Shown here in pieces: positions 38,386 through 45,806 of a DNA stretch of 48,831 bases. Position numbers and translations under genes: made by a program. Position 1 is the stretch's first letter. Each line of letters starts with the position of its first letter. The DNA is from Amycolatopsis thailandensis (GTDB lineage: Bacteria; Actinomycetota; Actinomycetes; Mycobacteriales; Pseudonocardiaceae). The stretch spans positions 1 through 48,831 of the forward strand of contig NZ_NMQT01000133.1 of the NCBI RefSeq assembly GCF_002234405.1, given 5' to 3'. The notes beneath the pieces are model-generated. The model was not told where the DNA came from and made no database searches. It saw nothing but the letters and a program-made list of their open reading frames with translations.

Positions 38386-39292
38386 TCGGCGGCTCCAAGA
38401 CCATCGGTTGACGCCTGACCTTTTCATGCCAGCCGAGTGAAGTCACTGACACGACCACCACGGCGAGGCCCAGCCACTGAGTACCCGACAAATCGGCGTT
38501 CAAGCACAATACGCCGATAATGGCCGCCGTGACCGGGAAAGCCAGCTCCGCCAGCGTCGCCCTCGCGGCCGGTGTCGACCGAAGGCCCAGGTAGTACAGG
38601 CTCAGCGCCAGCAGTCCGGGGACCAGCGCGAGGAGGCCGAGTCCGAGCGCGTTGTCCCAGCCGACCGCGAATTCGACGCCCTGATAGGCCACGATGCCCG
38701 CCGCGACCGGCAGCCCCACGGTGAAGCGCAGGGTGGTGACCTCTTTCGGCGCCAGCTCGGTGGAGAGCAGCCTGCCGAGTACCGTTCCCGCCGCCCACAA
38801 CGCGGCCGCGCCGATCGCCAGCAGCGCCGCCTTCGCCGCGGCGAGCTGGATATTCAGCGGATCCTTGAACGCCAGCAGCCAGGCGCCCAGCAGCGCCGGG
38901 ATCGCGAAGAACGCGTACCCCGGCCGGACTCGCTCACGGAGCACGAAATATGCCGCCAGCACGGCGAACACCGGCTGGAGCTTTTGCAGCACCAACGGCG
39001 TCACGGGGTCGCCCAGTTTGAAGGCCGCGGTGAACATCGCCGTCGCGAGCGCGGAAGAACCGCCACCGATGGCGAGCACGGCCAGCCATTCCCGCGGCCC
39101 GCACCGGCGCAGCGCGCGGAAAGCGCCGGGAATCAAGGGACTCAGCACGAGCACCACGAGCAAGTGCTCCCAGAAGACGACCGTGGCCGCCGGGAGCGCC
39201 TCGGCGAGCGGGAGCCGCAAAAGCCCGTCGGTGCCCCAAAGAGCGGCGGCGACCGCGACCAGCCAAGTACGATCCGGAGGGTTGCTACTCAC
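38330..39292 (-). CDS. EamA/DMT-family transporter
   Basis: A 320-residue drug/metabolite transporter with ten hydrophobic helices in two EamA repeats (about 10-140 and 155-295). Landmarks are VAVAAALWGTDGLLRLPL, WEHLLVVLVLSPLI, PLVLQKLQPVFAVLAAYF in the first half and AAALWAAGTVLGRLL, PVTAAIIGVLCLNADL in the second. A hydrophilic, Arg/Pro-rich tail of about 28 residues follows the last helix and overlaps the next gene. GTG 39292 is chosen; the 26 extra residues to 39370 would lie in the divergent promoter of the SOD gene. The substrate is not predictable. Confidence 0.87.
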   Translation of the reverse strand: MSSNPPDRTWLVAVAAALWGTDGLLRLPLAEALPAATVVFWEHLLVVLVLSPLIPGAFRALRRCGPREWLAVLAIGGGSSALATAMFTAAFKLGDPVTPLVLQKLQPVFAVLAAYFVLRERVRPGYAFFAIPALLGAWLLAFKDPLNIQLAAAKAALLAIGAAALWAAGTVLGRLLSTELAPKEVTTLRFTVGLPVAAGIVAYQGVEFAVGWDNALGLGLLALVPGLLALSLYYLGLRSTPAARATLAELAFPVTAAIIGVLCLNADLSGTQWLGLAVVVVSVTSLGWHEKVRRQPMVLEPPNGRAHRGDEERTPDPQRQ

Positions 39293-39375
39293 TTGTCCTG
39301 CCCATAGTTTGAGAATGATCGCCCGACCGAGTGACCTGTCTGGCGTGTCCGATTCGGGCGGACTAGGCAAGGGGC

Positions 39376-39927
39376 ATGCGCCCCGTCCCCGTACTCGCCC
39401 TAGTTCTGTCCGCGGCCGCCCTGGCCCTGACCTCCGGTGCCGGACCCGCCGCCGCCACCCCCGGTTCCCGGGTCCACGTCATCACCGCCAAGAGCGGTCT
39501 CACGATCTACAAGCCGGACCTGGTCCCGGCCGGCTCACGCGCCCACGTCTTCGGGTTGACCTCGAAGGCTTTCGGCACCTCGACCGCGGTCCTGGTGACC
39601 GGCCTGCTGCCCAACCGCGAATACGGCGCCCACGCGCACACGAAGCCGTGTGGCGCCACCGGCGATCTCGCCGGACCGCACTACCAGAACGTCGAAGACC
39701 CGGTGAAACCGTCGGTGGATCCCGCCTACGCCAACCCCCGCAACGAGATCTGGCTCGACCTCACCACCGACGCCACCGGCCGCGGCGCCGCCGTGTCCAA
39801 AGTGGACTGGACGTTCGCCGATCGGCGGGCGAATTCGATCGTGATCCACGAAACGCATACGCACACCGACCCGGGCCACGCCGGGACCGCGGGGGCCCGG
39901 CTGGCCTGCGTGACGGTCGGTTTCTAG
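39376..39927 (+). CDS. Secreted Cu/Zn superoxide dismutase-family protein (zinc site reduced)
   Basis: A 183-residue exported protein; the signal peptide is about 1-28 (VLALVLSAAALALTSGAGP). The SOD-fold landmarks are YGAHAHTKPCG (two copper-site His), AGPHYQN (bridging-type His), SIVIHETHTHTD (fourth His) and the C-terminal AGARLACVTVGF with the disulfide Cys. The usual extra zinc ligands between GPH and the next strand are not evident (YANPRNEIWLDL there), so it may be copper-only. ATG 39376 follows AAGGGG. It would protect the cell surface from superoxide; activity is unproven. Confidence 0.85.
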   Translation: MRPVPVLALVLSAAALALTSGAGPAAATPGSRVHVITAKSGLTIYKPDLVPAGSRAHVFGLTSKAFGTSTAVLVTGLLPNREYGAHAHTKPCGATGDLAGPHYQNVEDPVKPSVDPAYANPRNEIWLDLTTDATGRGAAVSKVDWTFADRRANSIVIHETHTHTDPGHAGTAGARLACVTVGF

Positions 39928-39936
39928 CCGCGTTTC

Positions 39937-40338
39937 CTAGAAGCCCCAGGTGCGTTCGGGCCGGATCCTGATCCGGACGCGGTACTCCCGGTCGAACTTC
40001 GCGGTGTCGTAGTCGATCGCGGGGTAGTGCTTCTCGTACTTGTCGAGGAAGCCCGGTTGCTCCGAAGGGAGACCGTCCGGCAGGATCTCGGCCTTGCCGC
40101 CGACCACCAGGATCGAGCCGCCGTGCTCGTCGCTGTTGAAGTGGAGGCTGACCTCGGGGTTGGCTTCGATGTGCCGCGTCTTCGCCGTGTCCGGCTGACT
40201 GAAGACGACGAAATCCTCGCCGTCGAGCACGAACCACACCGGACGGGGCGAAGGGCGGCCCTTCGGGCTGATCGTGGTCAGCCAGGCGACGTTCTCCTTC
40301 GCCCGGTCGGCGAGCCGCGGGTCGGGTTGGTAGGTCAT
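39937..40338 (-). CDS. F420/FMN-dependent pyridoxamine 5'-phosphate oxidase-family protein
   Basis: A 133-residue split-barrel protein similar to the mycobacterial Rv3369/TIGR03667 group. Landmarks are WLTTISPKGRPSPRPVWFVLDGEDFVVFS (two adjacent strands), KTRHIEANPEVSLHFNSD and the C-terminal VRIRIRPERTWGF. Such proteins bind F420 or flavin and reduce small molecules. ATG 40338 is chosen. It converges on the SOD gene with a 9-bp gap and starts 43 bp after the DUF2339 gene, so it may be the tail of that transcript. Confidence 0.88.
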   Translation of the reverse strand: MTYQPDPRLADRAKENVAWLTTISPKGRPSPRPVWFVLDGEDFVVFSQPDTAKTRHIEANPEVSLHFNSDEHGGSILVVGGKAEILPDGLPSEQPGFLDKYEKHYPAIDYDTAKFDREYRVRIRIRPERTWGF

Positions 40339-40381
40339 GAACCGACCAACCACGGCCCGGCGGCTTTTCTTCCGCGTCCGC

Positions 40382-42421
40382 TCAGCGAGACGCGACGAGC
40401 TTCGCGTAGCGCGTCCCCGCGCCGAGCAGGACCAGCCCGGCGATGAGGAAGGCCGCGACCCTGGCCAGGCCGTCGAGCGCGGAGAGGTCGAACAGGACCA
40501 GCTTCAGCACCGCCGCGCCGACCAGCACGAACCCGATCACCCGCAGGCCGACCACCGAGATGCCGCGGATGAGCAGCACCAGCGCGGCGACCGTCCAGGA
40601 CACCGTGATCACCACGTGGCCGAGCAGGAAGCCCGAGCGGCCGGGGACGGCCAGCAGCGCGCCGCACAGCACCAGCGCGCCGGCGCCGTAGAGCGCGACG
40701 ACCCCGGCGAACAGCCACGGCACGACGTTCTCCGTGGCGGCTTTGAACAGCCCGAGCCGGTGCGCGACCCACGGGAGCGTGATCGCGACGGCCAGGATCG
40801 CGACGGCCACCAGCAGCGCGGCGGCGAGGTCGGCGTCCGGCCGGTTCCGGACCAGGAAGAAGAGCGTCGGCGGGACGTCGAAGGCCAGCGCGATCAGACC
40901 GCCGATGACGGCGAACACCAGCCCACCGGCGAGTGCCACGTGCTTCTTCGTCCACAGCGCGACCAAGGCGAGCAGGACACCTTCGCCGATCAGGATCGCC
41001 GAACGGGCGCTGCCGTCGAAGAGCGTCATCGTCGTCTGCAGGGCCGCGAGGAGACCGGCGGCGCCCGCGAGGTCGCCCGTCCAGCCGTTGAGCCACTGAC
41101 CGGCCGCCCACACCCCGAGCAGCACCAGCGCGACCGACGCGGTGACGAGCACGGCCGGGGTCTTCGGCAGGAACAGCGCGGCGAGCAACGACGGTGCCGG
41201 GGCGACGGCGAGCAAGGCGAGCGCGGCGGCGTCGCCAGGACGCTTGGTGGTGACGATCAGGGCGAGCGCGAGTCCGACCGCGCCCACGGCCAGCGCGGCG
41301 GCGGTGTTGGCCGTGCTGCCGCCGAAACCGGTGAAAGCGGTACTGAAGACCGACGCGACCAACGGCGGGATCCCGGCCGCGACCGCGACCGACGGCCACG
41401 ACTGGCGCAGCTGCACCGGCGTCGAAGCGAGAAGGACCACCAGCAGGAACGCGACCAGTTCCGGTTCGAACCCCTGCGTGATGATCGGCGCGCAGACCAC
41501 GCAGCCGAGCACGACGGCCGCCGCGAGCAGCGAAGACTTCCACCGCACGGCCAGCAGCAACCCGCCGACCGCGATCACGAGACCGAGCGCGAGACCGGCG
41601 TAGGCCGGGAGGTAGTCGTACATCGTCGTCGCGGCGATGGCGTCGAGGTACAGGGCCCCGATCCCGGTCGCGGCGAGCGCGAACGCGCCCGTGCGGCCCG
41701 CCGGGTTGCGGTGCAGCCTCAGGCCGATCCCGACCAGTACCGCCCCGAGCACGGCGCCGCCGAGCACCCGCGGCAGCGGGCCGAACCAGCCGCGCTGGAT
41801 CGCGAGCACCAGGAACAGCACGACGCCGAGCAAGGTGACCGCGCCGCCGATCCAGGCCAGCAGCCTGCTGCCGGCGCCTTCCTTGCCCAGCTTCTCGGCG
41901 AGGCTGACCTTCGGGGCGGGCTGGTACGGGCGGTACGGCTGCTGCTGGTACTGCTGGCGGTAGTGCTGCTGCCACTGCGCGTACTGGGCCTGCTGGTGCT
42001 GGGCCTGGTACTGCGGGTGCTGGGGGTGGGTGAAGTACCGCGGCGGGTGCTGGTGGTGCTGGTGGTGCTGGGCCTGCTGGTGCTGGGCCTGCTGGTGCGG
42101 CGGCTGAGGGATCGGCTGGGGCTGAGGGGCCTGCTGGGGCTGCGGCTGGGGCTGGGGCTGGGGCTGGGGCTGGGGCTGGGGCGGCACCGTCGGCGCGGGC
42201 TGCTGCTGCGGTATCTGCTGCTCGGCGGCCTGCTCCGGCTGCGCGGGTGGCTGCGCCTGCGCGGGCTGTTCGGGCTGCTGCGCCTGCTCAGGCGCCTCTT
42301 CGCGCTCCGGTTCCGCTTCGGCCCGGACGGTCCGCAGCTCCGTACCGACCCGCGCGAGGCGGGCCCCAAGGTCGTCGATCTCCCCGGCGAGCCTGAGGAG
42401 CACATCCCCATCGGTGGTCAT
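40382..42421 (-). CDS. DUF2339 polytopic membrane protein with Gln/Pro-rich N-terminus
   Basis: A 679-residue protein. A short coiled coil (about 1-35, VLLRLAGEIDDLGARLARVG) precedes a 145-residue Gln/Pro/His-rich region with (PQ)n and HQQAQ runs. Around 20 hydrophobic helices (about 190-675) follow, beginning RLLAWIGGAVTLLGVVLFLVL. DUF2339 is a widespread family of unknown function. The DNA at 42145-42182 is a GGGGCT hexamer repeat encoding the PQ run and may vary in length between strains. ATG 42421 is chosen; ATG 42433 is possible. Confidence 0.88.
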   Translation of the reverse strand: MTTDGDVLLRLAGEIDDLGARLARVGTELRTVRAEAEPEREEAPEQAQQPEQPAQAQPPAQPEQAAEQQIPQQQPAPTVPPQPQPQPQPQPQPQPQQAPQPQPIPQPPHQQAQHQQAQHHQHHQHPPRYFTHPQHPQYQAQHQQAQYAQWQQHYRQQYQQQPYRPYQPAPKVSLAEKLGKEGAGSRLLAWIGGAVTLLGVVLFLVLAIQRGWFGPLPRVLGGAVLGAVLVGIGLRLHRNPAGRTGAFALAATGIGALYLDAIAATTMYDYLPAYAGLALGLVIAVGGLLLAVRWKSSLLAAAVVLGCVVCAPIITQGFEPELVAFLLVVLLASTPVQLRQSWPSVAVAAGIPPLVASVFSTAFTGFGGSTANTAAALAVGAVGLALALIVTTKRPGDAAALALLAVAPAPSLLAALFLPKTPAVLVTASVALVLLGVWAAGQWLNGWTGDLAGAAGLLAALQTTMTLFDGSARSAILIGEGVLLALVALWTKKHVALAGGLVFAVIGGLIALAFDVPPTLFFLVRNRPDADLAAALLVAVAILAVAITLPWVAHRLGLFKAATENVVPWLFAGVVALYGAGALVLCGALLAVPGRSGFLLGHVVITVSWTVAALVLLIRGISVVGLRVIGFVLVGAAVLKLVLFDLSALDGLARVAAFLIAGLVLLGAGTRYAKLVASR
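42145..42182. repeat. GGGGCT hexanucleotide microsatellite in the DUF2339 gene
   Basis: About six consecutive GGGGCT units (with variant GCGGCT before and GGGGCG after) encode alternating Pro-Gln on the minus strand. In-frame slippage would change length by two residues per unit. Confidence 0.85.
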
Positions 42422-42505
42422 GTCGAACAGCATGAATCCCGGAAGCCGCCGCGGGATCCGTAGCACTACTCAATCGAGGTGACGATGTGGTCGCGACCTG
42501 CGAGA

Positions 42506-43264
42506 TCATCGCGATCGAGCCCACACCCTGAGTGCTCGCAAGAGGTCGACATACCGGAAACCCGGCCAGTTGGCGTCGGAGAAGTACAGCTGGGAATCCT
42601 TGGCCTGCCACAGCAGGAATCCGGACAACCGGACCTCACCACTGGTCCGGATGATCAGCTCCGGCTCGGGACTGCCCGCCGTGTACAGATGCGAGTCGAG
42701 GGCGTCCACCGAAACGGTCTCGGCGATCTCGGTGAGGGACTTGCCCTCCGCCGCCCCTTCGAGCACGAGGTCGCGAACGCCGTCGACGATCTCCTCGCGG
42801 CTCCCGTACCCGATGGCGAGGGTCAGCTCGGGTCCCGTCGCGCCGCGCGTGTCCTCTTCGGCCCGCTTCAGCACCTCCGTCGTGGACGACGGCAGCATGT
42901 CGAGACGCCCCACCGCCTCGACGCGCCAGTTCCCACCCGGCGCCGCGAGCCTGTCACGGACGACGTCCTCGATCACCCGCATCAAGAAGGCCATCTCCGG
43001 CGACGCTCGCTTCGTCAGGTTGTCGACAGAGGCGAGGTACACCGTCACGTGCCCGATACCGAGGCCCTCGCACCACGTCATCAACCGGGCGATGTGCCGG
43101 GCGCCGTGCCGATGCCCCTCACGGACGTCCTCGAAACCCATCTGCCGGGCCCAGCGGCGGTTGCCGTCGATGATCACGCCGATGTGCCTGGGGAGCGGGC
43201 CTTGGCGGAGCCTCGCGCGGAGGCGTCGCGCGTAGAGGTCGTCGAGTCTGGTCCGGACGCTCAT
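42506..43264 (-). CDS. Short-chain cis-prenyltransferase (Z-isoprenyl diphosphate synthase, UppS family)
   Basis: A 252-residue enzyme condensing isopentenyl diphosphate onto an allylic primer. Motifs: IGVIIDGNRRWAR with the catalytic Asp, HRHGARHIARLMTWCEGLGI, VTVYLASVDNLTKRA in place of the long-chain YAFSTENW block, LTLAIGYGSREEI, and IIRTSGEVRLSGFLLWQ followed by ANWPGFRYVDLLRAL. The replaced block and length are closer to mycobacterial Rv1086 (Z,E-farnesyl diphosphate synthase) than to UppS, so a short product for polyprenyl carrier synthesis is likely. It is a cytosolic dimer in the family. The gene is monocistronic as far as seen. Confidence 0.9.
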   Translation of the reverse strand: MSVRTRLDDLYARRLRARLRQGPLPRHIGVIIDGNRRWARQMGFEDVREGHRHGARHIARLMTWCEGLGIGHVTVYLASVDNLTKRASPEMAFLMRVIEDVVRDRLAAPGGNWRVEAVGRLDMLPSSTTEVLKRAEEDTRGATGPELTLAIGYGSREEIVDGVRDLVLEGAAEGKSLTEIAETVSVDALDSHLYTAGSPEPELIIRTSGEVRLSGFLLWQAKDSQLYFSDANWPGFRYVDLLRALRVWARSR

Positions 43265-43351
43265 GGAAGCGAAGCTACCGAAAACGGGGACTTGCGCGGC
43301 GGCGACAAGTGGACGATTTTCACCTCATCTCACGAACCGTCTATCCTGCCC

Positions 43352-43381
43352 TTGACGGTTGCATCTAGCCCTGCCTAGACA
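43352..43381 (+). promoter_or_regulatory. Probable promoter of hicA-like gene (leaderless)
   Basis: TTGACG at 43352-43357, 18-base spacer, TAGACA at 43376-43381. The predicted start coincides with the GTG at 43388, which has no ribosome site, so HicA is probably translated from a leaderless message. Confidence 0.5.
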
Positions 43382-43387
43382 TACTCT

Positions 43388-43603
43388 GTGAAGAGACGAG
43401 AGGTCATCAAGAAGATCGCGGTCGCCGCCAGGCGGCAACGCGCGGCGTGGATTCTCGAGCGGGAAGGTGCCAACCACACCATCTACACCCTCAACGGTGT
43501 CGTGGTGCCCATTCCGCGCCATACCGAACTGGGCGAGGTCTTCGCCGTTGACATCTTCAAAGAATGCGAGGAGGTCCTCGGGAAAGGATGGTGGAGGAAG
43601 TGA
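43388..43603 (+). CDS. HicA-like toxin (type II toxin-antitoxin)
   Basis: A 71-residue dsRBD-like protein of the HicA/YcfA mRNA-interferase group. It reads MKRREVIKKIAVAARRQRAA, then REGANHTIYTLNG with the candidate catalytic His, followed by VPIPRHTELGEVFAVDIFKE, which is the family's typical PRH(x)EL block. Size and order (toxin first) fit HicAB. It overlaps the next gene (GTGA or a longer overlap), so both are co-translated. The fit is good, though toxicity is untested. Confidence 0.85.
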   Translation: MKRREVIKKIAVAARRQRAAWILEREGANHTIYTLNGVVVPIPRHTELGEVFAVDIFKECEEVLGKGWWRK

Positions 43604-43977
43604 AGACCTATCACGCCGAAGTCACTCGTGACGGCAGGTTCTGGCTCATCCGCGTCCGCGAGATCGACCGTTCGACCCAAGCTCTCCGCTACAAGGACGT
43701 CGTGACGATGGCCAACGAGCTCATCGAAATCATGGACGGCGTCAAGGACGACGAGTACGACCTCCACCTCGAAGTGCACCTGCCGAGTTCGGTGAAGGAC
43801 CACCAAGCCCGCGCCGAAGTCCTGCGCGAAGAGGCTCAGCGCAAGCAGGCGGAGGCCGCCGCCGAACACCGCGCGGCCGTTAAAGAACTGCTCGCTCTCG
43901 GGGTTTCGCAACGCGAGGCCGGTGAAGTCCTCGGCATGTCGTTCCAACGTGTCAGCCAATTGGCCAGGTCGTCTTGA
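43600..43977 (+). CDS. HicB-like antitoxin with C-terminal helix-turn-helix
   Basis: A 125-residue protein: an N-terminal HicB-like beta domain (about 1-60, YHAEVTRDGRFWLIRVREI, then DVVTMANELIEIMDG), a charged helix (about 68-95, DHQARAEVLREEAQRKQAEA) and an HTH (about 97-123, LLALGVSQREAGEVLGMSFQ). It likely masks HicA and binds its own promoter. GTG 43600 is chosen because GGAGG sits 5 bases upstream and it overlaps the hicA stop; ATG 43588 is an alternative. Confidence 0.83.
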   Translation: MKTYHAEVTRDGRFWLIRVREIDRSTQALRYKDVVTMANELIEIMDGVKDDEYDLHLEVHLPSSVKDHQARAEVLREEAQRKQAEAAAEHRAAVKELLALGVSQREAGEVLGMSFQRVSQLARSS

Positions 43978-44078
43978 CATTCCGAGGACGATAAGCGCCC
44001 ATGAGCTACGTTAAGGGTGCCGTCCGAGCAGTCTCCGGATGGCACAGAGTGCGACGCCGTGGGTGTCTCACGAGTCGC

Positions 44079-44118
44079 AAGGCCAGGTGCACCCGGGGAA
44101 TACCGGGACCCTGGCCTT
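44079..44118 (+). terminator. Imperfect hairpin after the hicAB-like pair
   Basis: Outer arms AAGGCCAGG (44079-44087) and CCTGGCCTT (44110-44118) enclose an inner CCCGG/CCGGG pairing. Located about 100 bp after the hicB stop and about 105 bp before dusB. The rest of the 246-bp gap shows nothing else convincing. Confidence 0.5.
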
Positions 44119-44223
44119 ACGCGTATCCGCGGTCAGGGGCGAGGGTCGGTCACGACGCGAACTGGGTCGCGTATCGGTGACGGAGACCGGCCCACCTGCG
44201 AGTGACAGACACCACAGGCGACA

Positions 44224-45369
44224 ATGGAGGACGTGACTGCCACCCTGAGCAAGTCCAGCCTGAAGATCGGCCCCTACGAGGTCGATCCCCCGGTCGTGCT
44301 CGCTCCGATGGCGGGCATCACCAACGTCGCCTTCCGGCAGCTGTGCCAGGAGTACGGCGCCGGCATCTACGTCTGCGAGATGATCACCGCCCGCGCGGTG
44401 GTCGAACGCCACCCCGGCACGATGCACATGATGACCTTCGGCGAGAACGAAAAGCCCAGGTCCATGCAGCTTTACGGGGTCGACCCCAAGACGATGGCCG
44501 AGGCCGTCCGCATCATCACCGGCGAAGGCCTCGCCGACCACATCGACAGCAACTTCGGCTGCCCGGTGGCGAAGGTGACGCGCAAGGGCGGCGGCGCGGC
44601 GTTGCCGTTCAAGCGCAAGCTGTTCGCCGACATCGTGCGCGAGTCGGCGAAGGCCGCGGCCGAGGCGGGCGTGCCGTTCACGGTCAAGTTCCGGGTCGGC
44701 ATCGACGACGATCACCTGACCTACCTCGACGCCGGGCGCATCGCGGAGGCCGAGGGCGCGGCGGCGGTCAGCCTGCACGCGCGCACGGCCGCGCAGCGCT
44801 ACTCCGGTCAGGCCGACTGGACGAAGATCGCGGCCCTCAAGGAAGCCGTCACCAGTATCCCGGTGCTCGGCAACGGCGACATCTTCTCCGCTGAGGACGC
44901 GCTGCGCATGGTCGACGAGACCGGCTGTGACGGGGTCGTGGTCGGACGCGGCTGCCTGGGCAGGCCGTGGCTGTTCGGCGAACTGGAAGCCGCCTTCGCC
45001 GGGCGCCCCCAGCCCATCCCGCCGAACCTCGGCGGGGTCGCGAAGGTGCTGCGCCGCCACACCGAACTGCTCGTCGAGCACGACGGCCACGACAAGGCCA
45101 TGCGCGACATCCGCAAGCACATGGCCTGGTACTTCATGGGTTTCCCGGTCGGCTCCGAACTCCGCCGCGGTTTCGCGATGCTGTCCAGCATGGACCAGCT
45201 CGACGACCTCATCGCCAAGCTCGACCACGACGCGCCCTTCCCCAGCGCCGCCACCGGACCGCGCGGGCGGCAGGGTTCACCCGGCAAGGTCACGCTGCCG
45301 CACGGCTGGCTCGACGACCCGGACGACGACTGCGTCCCCGAGGCAGAGGACATGCATTCGGGGGGCTGA
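44224..45369 (+). CDS. dusB: tRNA-dihydrouridine synthase DusB
   Basis: FMN-dependent enzyme that reduces uridines in the tRNA D-loop. The 381 residues contain VVLAPMAGITNVAFRQLC, YVCEMITARAVVER, QLYGVDPKTMAEA, HIDSNFGCPVAKVTRKGGGA with the catalytic Cys, FTVKFRVGID, VSLHARTAAQRYSGQADW, VLGNGDIFSAEDAL and GVVVGRGCLGRPWLF, and a C-terminal helical RNA-binding domain with IRKHMAWYFMGFPVGSELR. ATG 44224 is used; a GTG at 44233 directly after GGAGG is possible. Single gene closed by the hairpin at 45378. Confidence 0.95.
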   Translation: MEDVTATLSKSSLKIGPYEVDPPVVLAPMAGITNVAFRQLCQEYGAGIYVCEMITARAVVERHPGTMHMMTFGENEKPRSMQLYGVDPKTMAEAVRIITGEGLADHIDSNFGCPVAKVTRKGGGAALPFKRKLFADIVRESAKAAAEAGVPFTVKFRVGIDDDHLTYLDAGRIAEAEGAAAVSLHARTAAQRYSGQADWTKIAALKEAVTSIPVLGNGDIFSAEDALRMVDETGCDGVVVGRGCLGRPWLFGELEAAFAGRPQPIPPNLGGVAKVLRRHTELLVEHDGHDKAMRDIRKHMAWYFMGFPVGSELRRGFAMLSSMDQLDDLIAKLDHDAPFPSAATGPRGRQGSPGKVTLPHGWLDDPDDDCVPEAEDMHSGG

Positions 45370-45377
45370 AACGAAAA

Positions 45378-45408
45378 AACGCTCCCGCCGGACGGACCGG
45401 CGGGAGCG
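45378..45408. terminator. 13-bp-arm intrinsic-type terminator after dusB
   Basis: Arms ACGCTCCCGCCGG (45378-45390) and CCGGCGGGAGCGT (45396-45408) with loop ACGGA; an A-run precedes it (GAAAAAA) and CTTCGTT follows. It serves the opposing small secreted-protein gene as well. Confidence 0.85.
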
Positions 45409-45422
45409 TCTTCGTTCACGAC

Positions 45423-45683
45423 TCAGGTGCCCCTGGTCTTGTAGGCGAACTTCCACTGATTGGTGTCGACCTCGAAGCACCGCATGGTGATCGTGTAGTA
45501 CCGGGCCATGTTGCTCTGTTCGATCTGACAACTGCTCAGGCTGGAATAGGGCCCGAGCTGGCAGCCCGGGTTGCCGTCGCAGACCCCGGCCGCCGCGACA
45601 TTCGCCGTCGTGACGGCGATTCCGCCCGCGAGCGCGACGGAAGCGGCGCCGGCGGCCAGCCGGCGCTTCCAACTATTCGACAT
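45423..45683 (-). CDS. Small secreted four-cysteine protein
   Basis: An 86-residue preprotein. The signal peptide is about 1-32 (RRLAAGAASVALAGGIAVTT, cleavage after NVAAA). The mature peptide of about 54 residues has four Cys in CDGNPGCQLGPYSSL, SSCQIEQSN and MRCFEVDTN, which could form two disulfides, and a basic end FAYKTRGT. No family is recognised; size and disulfides resemble small inhibitors or antimicrobial-like peptides, but nothing shows activity. An 8-bp hairpin (45706-45724) lies just upstream of its start. Confidence 0.78.
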   Translation of the reverse strand: MSNSWKRRLAAGAASVALAGGIAVTTANVAAAGVCDGNPGCQLGPYSSLSSCQIEQSNMARYYTITMRCFEVDTNQWKFAYKTRGT

Positions 45684-45806
45684 GTGTTACCCCAGTTTCC
45701 CCAGTGCGGCCGAAGATCGGCCGCGGTGATCATTAGATGCGAATCGGACACCGGCCGTCAATCCCTTGCCGCCCGCCCGAAACGGGCGGCCCGTAGAGTC
45801 GGCGTC

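Noticed and set aside
44079..44118. tRNA or small RNA gene before dusB
   Set aside because: The fold is a single imperfect hairpin without tRNA arms, T-loop or anticodon features.
44017..44205. Short reading frame of 62 codons between hicB-like gene and dusB
   Set aside because: No ribosome site, Arg/Gly-rich translation and overlap with the hairpin; not convincing as a gene.
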